From: Arthonia radiata
Taxonomy: Eukaryota; Ascomycota; Arthoniomycetes; Arthoniales; Arthoniaceae
Direction of reading: 5' to 3'
Length of the DNA: 64,000 nt
NCBI GenBank assembly: GCA_002989075.1
Contig: PSQN01000005.1
Location: forward strand, 1,749,241 to 1,813,240
Part shown: in pieces, positions 9,625-19,054 of the stretch
Layout: each line of letters begins with the position of its first letter
How positions within the stretch are numbered: the first letter of the stretch is position 1
Notes under the pieces: generated by a model
The model's database searches: none
What the model was told of the DNA's origin: nothing
The model's input: only the letters and a program-made list of their open reading frames with translations
Made by a program: the position numbers and the translations under genes

Positions 9625-11780
9625 ACTTGAGTGGTATTCCGGACGGAGTTGAGCGCAACCTGTGATGGCAACCACATCACTACTCCAGACAACGCAGTGC
9701 CGAACCACGCAGCGCCAACCGCGACGTAAGTCTGCTCCCGCTGACGAGCTCTGTGGTTCTTGGCCGCAAGTCGATTCATTGTCTTAAACACGGCCATCCA
9801 AAAAGCCTTTGCTAGTCTATACTAGGAACTGGACCCGCTTGTCTGCAAGCCTGCGCCGCGCCGAAGCTTCAGGTCCAGCACAACGACCAAGACGTTATTT
9901 TGGTTCCCAAGGCGTCTTTGACAACCTGGTGACGACTGAGACACGGTCGCTCATAGTTTAGAGGCGCACCTAGCGCTGCGATGCTGACGGAGTCTCAGGA
10001 AGCGATCATAGAGTGGCCTGACTGGACCCTCACAATGTACTGAGGCGTGATGAGGAACAGCTTGGGGGCAAGCATCTCAGCGGGTCGCTTAGGCTCAAAG
10101 CATGGCCACGAAGGCTGTCAGCCTAGACAGGTTGCAATAAGAGCTTCGACGTGGCAATGAAGTTCCAGTCGCAGCCGGCTGCGGATAGATCTTGGGAACA
10201 GCAGCGTACGAAGACGGCGACCGCGAGGCGTCAGAGATGGCATGTCTCGGAGCGCACCAGGAAGTGTATTGCTGCCAATTTCCGAAAACAATGAGTTCCA
10301 TTACACGAACCCCACCAAACCACCATAAGACTTGTTTCGGTTAATAGGAGCTTCGGGCAGCCCTTTCACTTATTGAACGCATGCGGTGATATCGAGCGAG
10401 ACAGGTATCCGCTCTACGCAACCACTGACCACGTATTCGACCCTAACAATGCACGGACCCTGCCGTACAATATTATGAGCCAGCCCGTGCTGAGACGCCC
10501 ACGCCGCAAGCGGCAACACCAGGCGAGCATAAAGCATTGTGATTATAGCACGTGGAGGGGCCAAACAGGTACTGCGACCGCATCCGACCCTCTAAACACC
10601 ACGACTGTACATTCTTGATGGATAAACCAGGTTCTGTTCACAGGATGTCTGACAGTGTAAGACAGGGATGCTACGAAATGCTTCGCATGCTGATCATGGT
10701 GCCATCGTCTATCGCAACAGCATGGTCTTTGTCTACACGCAACAGCTCCGACGTTGCGTGAGGAAGCAAAGCAAGCTTGGTTCCTTTGCATAACTACTGA
10801 GAAAGCCTGACGAGGTGGCGGCAAAGGTCTCAGCGCTCCGAAACCTCATCCGCAAGCTGATGCGAGTCGTGAGGTCGTTGGAGCCCAGAATGGGAATCCC
10901 GTGCATCATGGATTTCCCCATTCGGAATGAAGTTTTGCTCTGCGGTCCGTCGGCAGGCTTGGCCGACGGAATAATAATAATACATCTCAACGTCGCAGCC
11001 TGACTTCACAACGCCGCACCCATTGAACACAGGGACATGCGCTTCCTTTGTCAGCTGACCTGCTTTCTGTCCACATTTTTCACGAGCTGAGAGTGCTCAC
11101 GTGTCTTTTGCACAAGAAAGGTGAGATGCGCGAATGCGCGATTCTAGGGTTCTATTATCGAAGTGCTTGTGAACGGGTGTTTGCCATCTCATACGTAGAC
11201 CGATTTAAAAAGACGAGAGTCATCAATCTTTCTGCCGACCTGTTTCTGGGAGGCAGCCTTTTATTAGACCTCACCGGACATCTCAGTGAGCACATATGTC
11301 ACCGTTATCTGCAAGCAGATCCTCGAGACAGAGTTTGCCAACACTCCAGGCTACACACGCTACACAGTGTGGCCGGTTGCGTAACGGAATGCGCCTTCTC
11401 CATCAACAGTCACCGGCAGCAACATCCAAGTGGCCCTCCGTTTTGAGCTCATTGTAGGGCACACGCTGTCCTTCCACTTAGCCACGATGACTGTGTGTCA
11501 CAGCCTCTCACCATCTCGTATGCGCGGCGCAATAAAGGTAAGAAGTACCTGGTCTTTTGCTTCTGGGCCCAACAAACAGGTGTCTAGAGTGCGCGCGTCG
11601 TGGTCTATTCTTGAATTTCGGACAAGTACATAAATGATCTCATGCTCGTTGCTATCAAAAGATGGAATATCAGTCTGAAGTGATCGTCGCTGCACTGTAC
11701 TATTGCAAGACTCGCGGCATCCCTCGTCGCTACAAAGAGTCCCCCAAGTACCTCAGCGTTTCCCTTTGAAACTACTTACC
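9625..11780. other. Intergenic stretch without a supported gene
   Basis: About 2.2 kb of normal-GC DNA. It contains only short frames (for example 10373-10618 plus, 10815-11003 plus, 11048-11446 plus), none with a recognisable domain or convincing splice partners. Composition does not suggest strong RIP. It may hold the promoter of the gene at 11781 and decayed sequence. Confidence 0.45.
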
Positions 11781-13030
11781 ATGTCCCAACTCACAAAACT
11801 CAGGCCCTTGCTGGGGGGCAAAGCCCTCGCTAGAATGGCTCATGCCTTGAATCCTATCCACCACGCCGCTTTCTCTACCACCGGCGAACAAGCGTTCAGC
11901 CAGAATCTTGAGACCGCGATGTTGACTCCCGGCCCCAAGTTTCTTATCACGAAGAAAAAAACCGAAGTCAGAGGGGGCGACACAACGAAGAAGGAGAAGT
12001 TGCCCATTGGCGTCAAGGTTCTGCCGTCATCGCACGAGAAAGCGCCTGGCGGGCACGATTGGATGAGCCTCAAGGCGAAATACCCGGCGCAGTTCTCGCA
12101 GACGTCTGCCGGTGTCGGCAAGATGGTGTTCAAGACCAAGCTGGACACGGAGATGGATGTGTGAGTATACTCGCTCTGTGCATGGCTGAAATTTGAATCG
12201 CATGCTCATCACTTCCGCAGCATCTCGAAGACAGCGCCGTACTTTGAGAACGTCGTCTTCCATGGCATGGAACCCTACCTGCTCGAGATGGGTTATCATG
12301 GTAAGTTGGCATTTCCCACGACAAACCAAGAGCCAGACTATCAGATAATATCACCTCACATCTGCCGCTCGCTAATCGCTTCAGGTGACTACGACTTCGA
12401 CTCCGACCTTACTATCAAGAAGAAGACGCCTAGAGCCGCGAAGGGCAAACACCACGATCTAAGCCCGCACTCCATACGCGGCGACCGCCCCGATAAGGTT
12501 TTGCGCTACGAGGGCCGCGCAATTGCCGTCCTCGACTACAAGGGCCCCGCGTGCGTCCAGCCCGAAGAAGTCCAACACGGTGACGCGAAGAGCATCAAAG
12601 ACGCGGAAGAGAAACTGAAAAGCCCCGAGTTTCGGCTCCGCGCGACAAACAAGGCCGGCGGCGGGAGTCTGCTCGACGACATCAAGGTCACCGAAGACAC
12701 GAGATTCTTGATCCAGCAGCTGATCAAGTACTGTCGGCAGCTGGACTGCGAACGCGCATTTGCGTATGATGAGGGTCACATTCTGGCGATCTATGTGCCG
12801 CAGGCGAATTATGGGAAGGATGGGTGGGTTGCGGATGTGGTGTTGTTGGAGGAGAAGAACAAGGCCACCGAGGAATCGCATGAGATGCAGGAGGAGACGC
12901 ATAATTATTGTGGGTTTCATGCTGTTGTACCGTGGGTTGTGAGGATCACGCTGACGTCCTTGCAGTTGCGACGAGATTCTGCGTCAATGCTATCATTGAG
13001 CATGACAAGAAGCATAAGGGCTTTGAATGA
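11781..13030 (+). CDS. PD-(D/E)XK-like protein with possible mitochondrial leader, 4 exons (paralog A)
   Basis: Exons 11781-12160, 12221-12300, 12385-12909 and 12966-13030 give 349 codons plus stop with consistent phases. Donors are GTGAGT, GTAAGT and GTGGGT; branch-like sites are GCTAATC and GCTGACG. I know no named family. The clearest signal is PDKV at residues 189-192 followed by AVLDYKG, that is P-D-x13-D-x-K (D190, D204, K206). This matches the layout of PD-(D/E)XK nuclease-fold active sites. The C-terminal half has conserved blocks shared with the paralog at 17909-19054 (DTR, KYCR, YDEG, LEE, ETH, TRF). The first ~35 residues have Lys/Arg but no acidic residue and end in HHAAFSTT, like a mitochondrial presequence. 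Nuclease activity and mitochondrial location are inference. The ATG at 11781 has a good context (TTACCATGT). Confidence 0.75.
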
Positions 13031-13284
13031 TGCGGAGATACTGGAGCGGTCGTGATGCTGACGAAGCTCACAATCGGTGATCTCAATGGTCTGGTCCAAC
13101 TATTGGTCGGCCTGGTCTGGTCTGGTCTACCTGATCCGGTAGACACCCCTGAAGTCCAGTCGCCGGACTATTGAGGTCACTGCTCAAGATACCGTCAGCA
13201 TGCGATTGTGGATGGACGTGAGTCTCTCAGCCACCCACGTACACCCAGGACAGAGGAGACGAGACACCATAACAAGTAGATAAA

Positions 13285-13553
13285 CTACCAGCTTAGTAAG
13301 CATACAAAGTTACTATCAACGACCCCTTCATAGCCACATGCAATGCCGTCGCATTCGTCCCGCTCTGCCTCGAACTTGTCTAGTAGATCCCTCGTTGGCG
13401 CTGTATATGGAAGCACCTCTCTCAGCAGGCAAGGACGCATACCGCCCGAAATCCGACACAACGCCACCAACACTTCTCCATCCCTCGCCAGCTCGATGCT
13501 CTACAACTGTACAAGCGGCTAATCTGCCCAAGCGTCCCTCTCATACTCGCCCG
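13285..13553 (-). pseudogene. Decayed reading frame, unassigned
   Basis: One minus-strand frame reads as protein over nearly 90 codons (VAGEYERDAWAD, then LARDGEVLVALCRISGGMR, then a Glu/Asp-rich end) but is interrupted by two TAG codons. Both could derive from CAG or CGA by C-to-T change. An intron could hide them, but no good donor is visible. I do not recognise a family. The simplest reading is a relic of a host gene or repeat. Confidence 0.35.
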
Positions 13554-13839
13554 CAACTCTAAGAAACCCACCTCAGAGGCTCAATTCAAATAGACCTACT
13601 CTCTTACACATCGCCAAGACCTACCACTCTCGCTAACTTTTATTATTACATACTGCTTCATTGTTACGATCACGGCACAGAGCATCCGCCGAAGAAGACT
13701 TTGATTTGTAGATCAAGTTGCCCCGCAGACAAAGGGCAGAGTAAGATGTACCAAGGACTCAATCTCAATATCAAAGCGACTAGACTTGTCCCAGCACCAG
13801 AAGCGCTGCTGGAACTCCTGATCATATCATTCGCAAGAA

Positions 13840-14219
13840 TTACCTCGCGTACGTATAAGACTCCCTCGCCGGTCGTTCTTCTGCATTCTGTTCCAACGCC
13901 TGATAGCCGATCCCCTTCTCCCGCCTATCCGGACCATGCTTATAGTAAATCCTGCAGTCGTAGCTCCAGAAATCCAGCCTCCTGGTCCGCGTTAGAGATA
14001 CGCCACACAGCTCCGCGGAGAGGAAACCTACGTGACTTTGACTTCTTCGATCTCACCTTGCTGCTTCCACCCTTCGAGGTGCTTCGCCCGTATGTCCGCT
14101 ATCACTTCTTTGCCGTACTTGTGGGCGTCGTGGGGCCAGATTTTGGCCGATATGCGGACACTCGGCTCTGACCCTGAGGAAGATGGGGGGGAACTGCGGA
14201 AGTAGTCTCGGAATCCCAT
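13840..14219 (-). CDS. Small uncharacterised protein, 2 exons
   Basis: Exons 14219-14032 and 13981-13840 join across a 50 bp intron (GTAGGT donor, CTCTAACG branch-like site, CAG acceptor) to give 109 codons plus stop in frame. The N-terminus is MGFRDYFRSSPPSSSGSEP, followed by a charged helical segment (AHKYGKEVIADIRAKHLEGW). Exon 2 encodes YDCRIYYKHGPDRREKGIG and a Glu/Arg-rich tail. No signal peptide or membrane segment is seen. The composition is strongly protein-like and the splice signals are good, but I cannot name a family or function. If the intron is not spliced, the protein is 63 residues and ends at 14028. Confidence 0.6.
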
Positions 14220-15401
14220 GATTCACTTGAGTGGAAGTTCCTGACTGCTTTTGCGTGATAGCTAGATCGTCAATATCTGGGCTGTGTGGATGCGAAATGA
14301 TTAGTACATCCTGGCGGCGGGCGACCGGTATGCGCCATTCTATAGCACGCCTATCAGTGCCATTGCAACGTGGCTTGCCCAAATCAGCGCAATCATTGCG
14401 ACACACGTCGCGCATATAGCTGCTACAAGGCCAACTGGAAACAGCCATGCTGTACAATAGCCTGAGACAGCTTCGCTTTTCGAAGTTTGTCGTCATTTGT
14501 GAGACATGCGGATCGCGCAATGCTCCCGAGCGGGATTGTCGCAACGTGGAACATACTAACAGGACACTGAAATGGCAGCCACGAAATCTCAGAGTACGTT
14601 TCAATCCACTTCCTGCGACGGCGGGAATAAGATGTATTGTGCGCTATCATGGTGTTAATACGAAAGGAACGAGAGACGTTTTGTCGTCTCGAGCTCGTAT
14701 AGGCGCTAGTGACACACCTGGCCTAGCGTCTTCTACAGCGTCTGGCAACACAACTCTACGAAACGCGCACTAATTCTCGCAAATTTACTGGGGCACATCG
14801 CCAAGGTCAACATTTTGCGCTAGTTCCGAATATGCAACGTACGATATCGTGGTGTTGATGTAGAAGGAACGGGGGTCGTTTTGTCGGTTTGGCTCGCATG
14901 TAGCTGCTAGCGACAGACCTAGCCTAGCGTCTCTTTTGAACATCGTCAGCACAACTCTGCGAAACGTCCACCTATTTCAGCAAATTCACTGGGGGGCATC
15001 GCTAAGGTCGGCTTTTTGCGCTGGATTCGTGCATGCCATTTTTGTGACTGTGGCGTTGGTGTGGGACGAATGGCAGGCGTTTTGTCGATTCGATGTTTGG
15101 GAGACGCTAGCGTGACTAGCGCCATTCATGAAGCTTCGTGAAGGATGCCACGGCACTGTTTGAGTGATGCGATGACTAGATTGATTTAAGAGCGATAGCT
15201 CATGTGTATCTTCTGAACACCAACTTCGTGTCGACCTTACTTCCAAGTAGCGATGCGATCCAAAGGTGCAAAACGCGGTACTAGCGCCACAGCAACTTCT
15301 ATTTCCTACCACGCTCGTCAGATCATTCGTAGGCGAGAAGTCCTTGCAGCCACCGCAAGCAATCACAACACTCACTGTAACTTTGTAAATCAAACACGCC
15401 T
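14220..15401. other. Intergenic stretch holding a tandem repeat
   Basis: About 1.2 kb between two minus-strand genes. Apart from the imperfect ~200 bp tandem repeat at 14641-15120, no gene is supported. Frames on both strands are short and lack domains. It should include the promoter of the small gene starting at 14219 and the 3' end of the kinase-like gene ending at 15402. Confidence 0.5.
14641..15120. repeat. Imperfect ~200 bp tandem repeat, about 2.4 copies
   Basis: The same ordered words recur at a 200 bp spacing. GGTGTTAATA at 14651 returns as GGTGTTGATG at 14851 and GGCGTTGGTG near 15053. CGTTTTGTCG recurs in each unit, as do CTAGCG(T/A)C blocks, AACTCTRCGAAACG and CACTGGGG-like words. 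Copies 1 and 2 are nearly full length; copy 3 is cut off near 15120. Divergence is moderate, so the duplication is not recent. No coding frame is shared by the copies. The role is unknown. Confidence 0.7.
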
Positions 15402-16589
15402 CTATCCTAGCCCATATCTCATTTTCACCCAGTCATCGTACTCATCTTCCCAGCCCTCAGCTAGAAAATCAAAATGTCCCAGCGGGTGATCCCGCTTCCT
15501 CCACCGCCACCGATCATACAGACTCCGCCCATCATGCTTCCGCGTCCACGCCAGCCCCAGATCAATCCACCTCACCTTTGGCCGCTCCCCCTTCCAGCCT
15601 TCCAGCACTGCGTTACCCGGGGCGAAGTCCCCGAGCTCCACCCCACACCGCCTGACCGCCTCATCCGCCTCGATCAACGCGGCCAGCATGGCTTGCTTCT
15701 GCGTCTTGTCATACCGCGTCACGTCCAACTCGTCGAACACGGTGCCCTCCACGAACTCCTTTAAAAGAACCTGCACAGGACGTGTGCCGGGCTCAGTAAC
15801 CTCGCGATCCGCTTCGTACGGCACGTTCGCCGTGAACGAGGCGTAGTAGTGCGGCGTCCAGACTCCATACAGTCCGGTGTCGCGAAAGTGAGTGAGCGTC
15901 TGCGCTTCGTGAGCGTATTGGCTCTGCGTGGCCTTGAAAGGGTGGACACCAGAGTCTTGTTGCCAGTCCCAGAACAAGGGATCTAGAAATTTGGCGAGTA
16001 TCTTGGGACCAGCGGTTGATGGAAGCTTGAAAGGAGGATGTACATGCACTGTGAGGAGCTGAGGATGTAATCCATCACCAATTCGGACGTTCACATCAAG
16101 TGTAAGCTCAACGTCAGGGGTGCTTGACAAGTCAAATCCCTCAATCGGGGGATGCTGCAGGACAACCGCGAGAGGGTGATGCGTGTGCCTGAAGGAGAGG
16201 TGCTTGGCGAAGTCGGAGTGACAGCCGGGAAAATGGTGGGTCTTCGGCCTACCAGGATCGTGGGAGGTGGCAGTAAACCTTCTCGCCGGAGCATATGGGA
16301 GTATCGGCCTCTGTGGATGATGATGTGGACCAAGCTTGGAAATGTGCTGATGACGTACGTTACTTTGCTGCGCCGCTGGTAAGAGCTCATTGGTGTTATT
16401 AGAGGGAGGGTTGTTCGAGGAATTGGTAGGCTCTATGGTCTCGTCGGTACCCTCTTGGCGGCTCATAACGTGACGTGGAATCGAAGCGGGCGAACATTTG
16501 TCGAGCATCTTGAAAGGCGGCCCATTTATACGGCGCCTGAGAACCTGACGTCGCACACCTACCGCGAGAGACGGACGCGAAGTACACAT
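15402..16589 (-). CDS. Kinase-fold protein, paralog B, degenerate catalytic loop
   Basis: A single-exon gene of 395 residues, the paralog of the gene at 8464-9624. After a ~140-residue low-complexity N-terminus rich in Pro, His and Asn, the shared fold appears. It has ILAKFLDPLFWDW (candidate Lys K200), AHEAQ (HE at 227-228), VLLKEFVEGTVFDEL (hinge-like), ELGDFAPGNAVL (D321, N326) and WIDLGL (D343). The HDD of paralog A is LGD here. The first loop residue is lost, while the catalytic-type Asp, the Asn and the metal-site Asp remain. It may be active with altered chemistry or be a binding pseudokinase; sequence alone cannot decide. Start ATG at 16589; in-frame Met codons at residues 28 and 42 are alternatives. 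Confidence 0.8.
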   Translation of the reverse strand: MCTSRPSLAVGVRRQVLRRRINGPPFKMLDKCSPASIPRHVMSRQEGTDETIEPTNSSNNPPSNNTNELLPAAQQSNVRHQHISKLGPHHHPQRPILPYAPARRFTATSHDPGRPKTHHFPGCHSDFAKHLSFRHTHHPLAVVLQHPPIEGFDLSSTPDVELTLDVNVRIGDGLHPQLLTVHVHPPFKLPSTAGPKILAKFLDPLFWDWQQDSGVHPFKATQSQYAHEAQTLTHFRDTGLYGVWTPHYYASFTANVPYEADREVTEPGTRPVQVLLKEFVEGTVFDELDVTRYDKTQKQAMLAALIEADEAVRRCGVELGDFAPGNAVLEGWKGERPKVRWIDLGLAWTRKHDGRSLYDRWRWRKRDHPLGHFDFLAEGWEDEYDDWVKMRYGLG

Positions 16590-17743
16590 CGCTTCAAACG
16601 CAAGGTATGTGGCACCTGAGGCGTCACTGATCTACGTCAGACGGATATCTCGAGCAGTGTCGTTCAGGGGCCATTGCTAGATGACCATTCTTGCAAAACC
16701 TCGAAGAGACAAGGAGGTCCAAAAAATAGAACATCTTCTCCAGGTCTGACGGAGCGGAGCTTCAAATTACATCTGTGTTTCGCGAACAACGGCATGTGCC
16801 ACGCCACATATGCTCCTTCGCACATGTAGCGTTGATGTATGGATGAGGCGTAGTCAAGCGGCAAGCCGGGTGTTGCCGTGGGTCTCGGCCGGAAAAGTTT
16901 TTCCGTCGATAGCTAGGCTTGGCTTCCCCCTTGGCTTTGCAGAGTGAAATTGGTCCTTCTACAAACATACATCATGATCATCAAGCCTACACCGTCGGGC
17001 TATTACAGCATCGGATACACGTGTTGATGGAAGTTCAGGTTCATGAGCTGTTGCAACGCACACATGCGGCGCCGTTGCCGCAAAACAGCTGAACCTCATC
17101 GATGATAAAACGCCTTATACGGCATGTGTGCCCAGATCAACGCGGCCTGCGTTTCATCTCACATTGTTGCGGCACTTGCGGCGTGTGAAAGGTCTCGGTT
17201 TCGACTTCTTGCTCACATCTATGCTCGGTAGTCTACTCTTGGAGCTTTTGCGAAAAGAAACATGTTTTCCCTCGTTGGATCAGTGCGTCTGGACAAGTTG
17301 CGATAGGCAAGCTATGCTCGGCTGCAGACAACTGACATAATGACACCTTTCTTGGCTTGTCGACCGGTCACGCCTTTCTGGATGTGGACACCTGCTGCTG
17401 ACTTACTTCGAGAGAGTAGCTTTCTCTCAAATCCTAAGACTGAGAGATCCCGTTTTCTTCCCTTGTCCGAGGCACCCCTGCTCTTTGGCTCCATGATGCT
17501 TGCAGCAGTGGCAAGGTAAAGGCCTCCCCTTCTTGCCAGCATGCGCTTATCGATCTGATACGACATATGTGTATTGTTATGGTTGGTCGTTGCAATCTGT
17601 CCGGAAACTGCTATATAAAATCGACGAAGATGCTTCTGCCCTTGAGCAATATGCACACGAGGAAGCTTCTCACCTACATTGACTGTTGTCAGACCTATCC
17701 CGTCGACATCACGATCTATCCTAACAGCTGCCACCGAGTTATC
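16590..17743. other. Divergent intergenic stretch
   Basis: About 1.15 kb between the minus-strand kinase-like gene and the plus-strand PD-(D/E)XK-like paralog. No supported gene. A 140-codon minus-strand frame (17312-17734) lacks an ATG at its head and any known domain. The stretch should contain promoters for both neighbours. Confidence 0.45.
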
Positions 17744-17893
17744 ATGTCGTCTTTACTGACTAGCTCCTGGACCGTTCTCCGTGGCACTGAGGCAAATAAG
17801 GCTGGATTGATACATGCTGGACATAGCCAGCACTGGTACAATCATGTGAAAAGAAACCCCTTCCATCATACGGCAAAGCTGCAATACGAATAG
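17744..17893 (+). pseudogene. Lost leader of the second PD-(D/E)XK-like gene
   Basis: An ATG frame here (MSSLLTSSWTV) aligns in order with the N-terminus of the paralog at 11781: NPFHHTA matches NPIHHAA. It stops at TAG 17891-17893, in the same frame as the downstream ATG at 17909. The segment therefore looks like the former leader, now separated from the rest. An intron that skips the stop (GTGAAA donor, AATAG acceptor) is conceivable but would remove the part homologous to the paralog. Confidence 0.5.
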
Positions 17894-17908
17894 ACTATAT
17901 GGCAGGCT

Positions 17909-19054
17909 ATGCATAGATATGGGCCGAAGTTCGAGACCAAGAGCAAGGCGACGCCGGTGAAGACGAAGACATCACTCCTGGCAGTAACCTTCCCTCAGTA
18001 CATTACGCGCAAGCCCAAGACTGACGATATTTCATGGCCGTCACATATCAATCTCGAGGAGCTGAAGCGGAAAAATCCTCGTGTTTTCGATGAACATGCC
18101 GCAAGGGTGAACGATGTTCTTCCCGACTTGTATAACGAAGGTGATGTATAAGTACTACAATCCAATCAACTTAGGCAATCCAGAGTGACTCAACCACCCC
18201 AACAGTATAAACGGCACCATTCCGTATTACCAACATGTCATCGAAGCGATACTTCCTCCAATCTTGGCCCATTTCAATTACACAGGTAAGTCCTTAGCCA
18301 CGGAAACTTCTTTGTCAAAAGTTGTTCATGGGATACTCGCGCAGGAACATGAACACTACGCCTGCTTCGTGCACGCTCTTCTCGGGTTCAGTATGTGTGG
18401 GATTTATACTGATCCGTTGAACCATAGAGAAAGTTAAGTTCAGCTCGGAACACCACTTGCCGGGAGGCTCCAGTGTTCCCGATCGAGTACTGAGCTACAA
18501 GGGAAAGCCCGTCGCAGTTCTTGACTACAAAGGCCCCAACTGTATTCGGGAGGACGAATTGCGACTGGCGTTCGTAACAGACGTCAGCGAATACACGAAG
18601 CACTTAAACAGCATGAAGCCTGCAACTACTCCGCACGTTAAAGGTGCGCCCTACAGTCTTTTTCAAGACGATGAAATCGGAAACGATACGCGGAACTTGA
18701 TGCTGCAGATGTGCAAATACTGTAGTATGTGCCATCGCTTATTTGACTGGAGATCATATTGACATGAACCAGGGGATTTCGAAGTAACTCATGCTCTAGT
18801 CTACGACGAAGGTAAGGTGATGGCTGTCGTAGTGCCGAAACCAATGTCAGATGACTACGTGCCCGAGGTCATTATCTTCGAAGAGCCACGGGCAGAAAAA
18901 TCTACTAAGGATCATCTCGAGCAGCACAAGGAAACACATATCCTTTGTAAGTGCAGGGATTTGGGCTTACGTTCCTTTCACAGGCGCTGATCCTAGGTAC
19001 ACAGTTTCTACGAGGTTCTTCGTTGACGCAATAGCAAAGAGTGGCCTCAAATAG
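17909..19054 (+). CDS. PD-(D/E)XK-like protein (paralog B), probably shortened, 5 exons
   Basis: Model: 17909-18129, 18206-18285, 18428-18724, 18773-18946 and 18984-19054, 280 codons plus stop, phases consistent. Exon 2 is 80 nt, exactly as in the gene at 11781. The core keeps PDRVLSYKGKPVAVLDYKG, the same P-D-x13-D-x-K signature as its paralog. The C-terminal blocks DTRNLM, KYCR, YDEG, EEP and KETH and the last exon (STRFFVDAI) also match. The N-terminal leader is cut off by a stop upstream (17744-17893), so any targeting signal may be lost. Splicing is less certain than in paralog A: intron 1 may use GTATAA within the old exon, intron 2 could end at other AGs, and the last intron is only 37 bp. 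It may be a functional short protein or an early pseudogene. Confidence 0.55.

Noticed and set aside
8668-9708. Long minus-strand open frame opposite the kinase-like gene
   Set aside because: It is a low-complexity shadow of the GC-biased sense frame, which carries the kinase motifs.
9594-9797. Small minus-strand frame with a possible membrane helix, overlapping the end of the kinase-like gene
   Set aside because: It is 67 codons with no recognisable family and partly antisense to a well-supported gene; not enough to call.
12459-12920. Minus-strand open frame opposite the nuclease-like gene
   Set aside because: It is a shadow of exon 3, which matches its paralog in sequence and intron layout.
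14053-14604. 183-codon minus-strand frame near the small gene
   Set aside because: It overlaps the small two-exon gene in another frame and has no domain; its upstream part is unremarkable.
17312-17734. 140-codon minus-strand frame
   Set aside because: It lacks an ATG at its head and any recognisable motif, and lies in the promoter side of two real genes.
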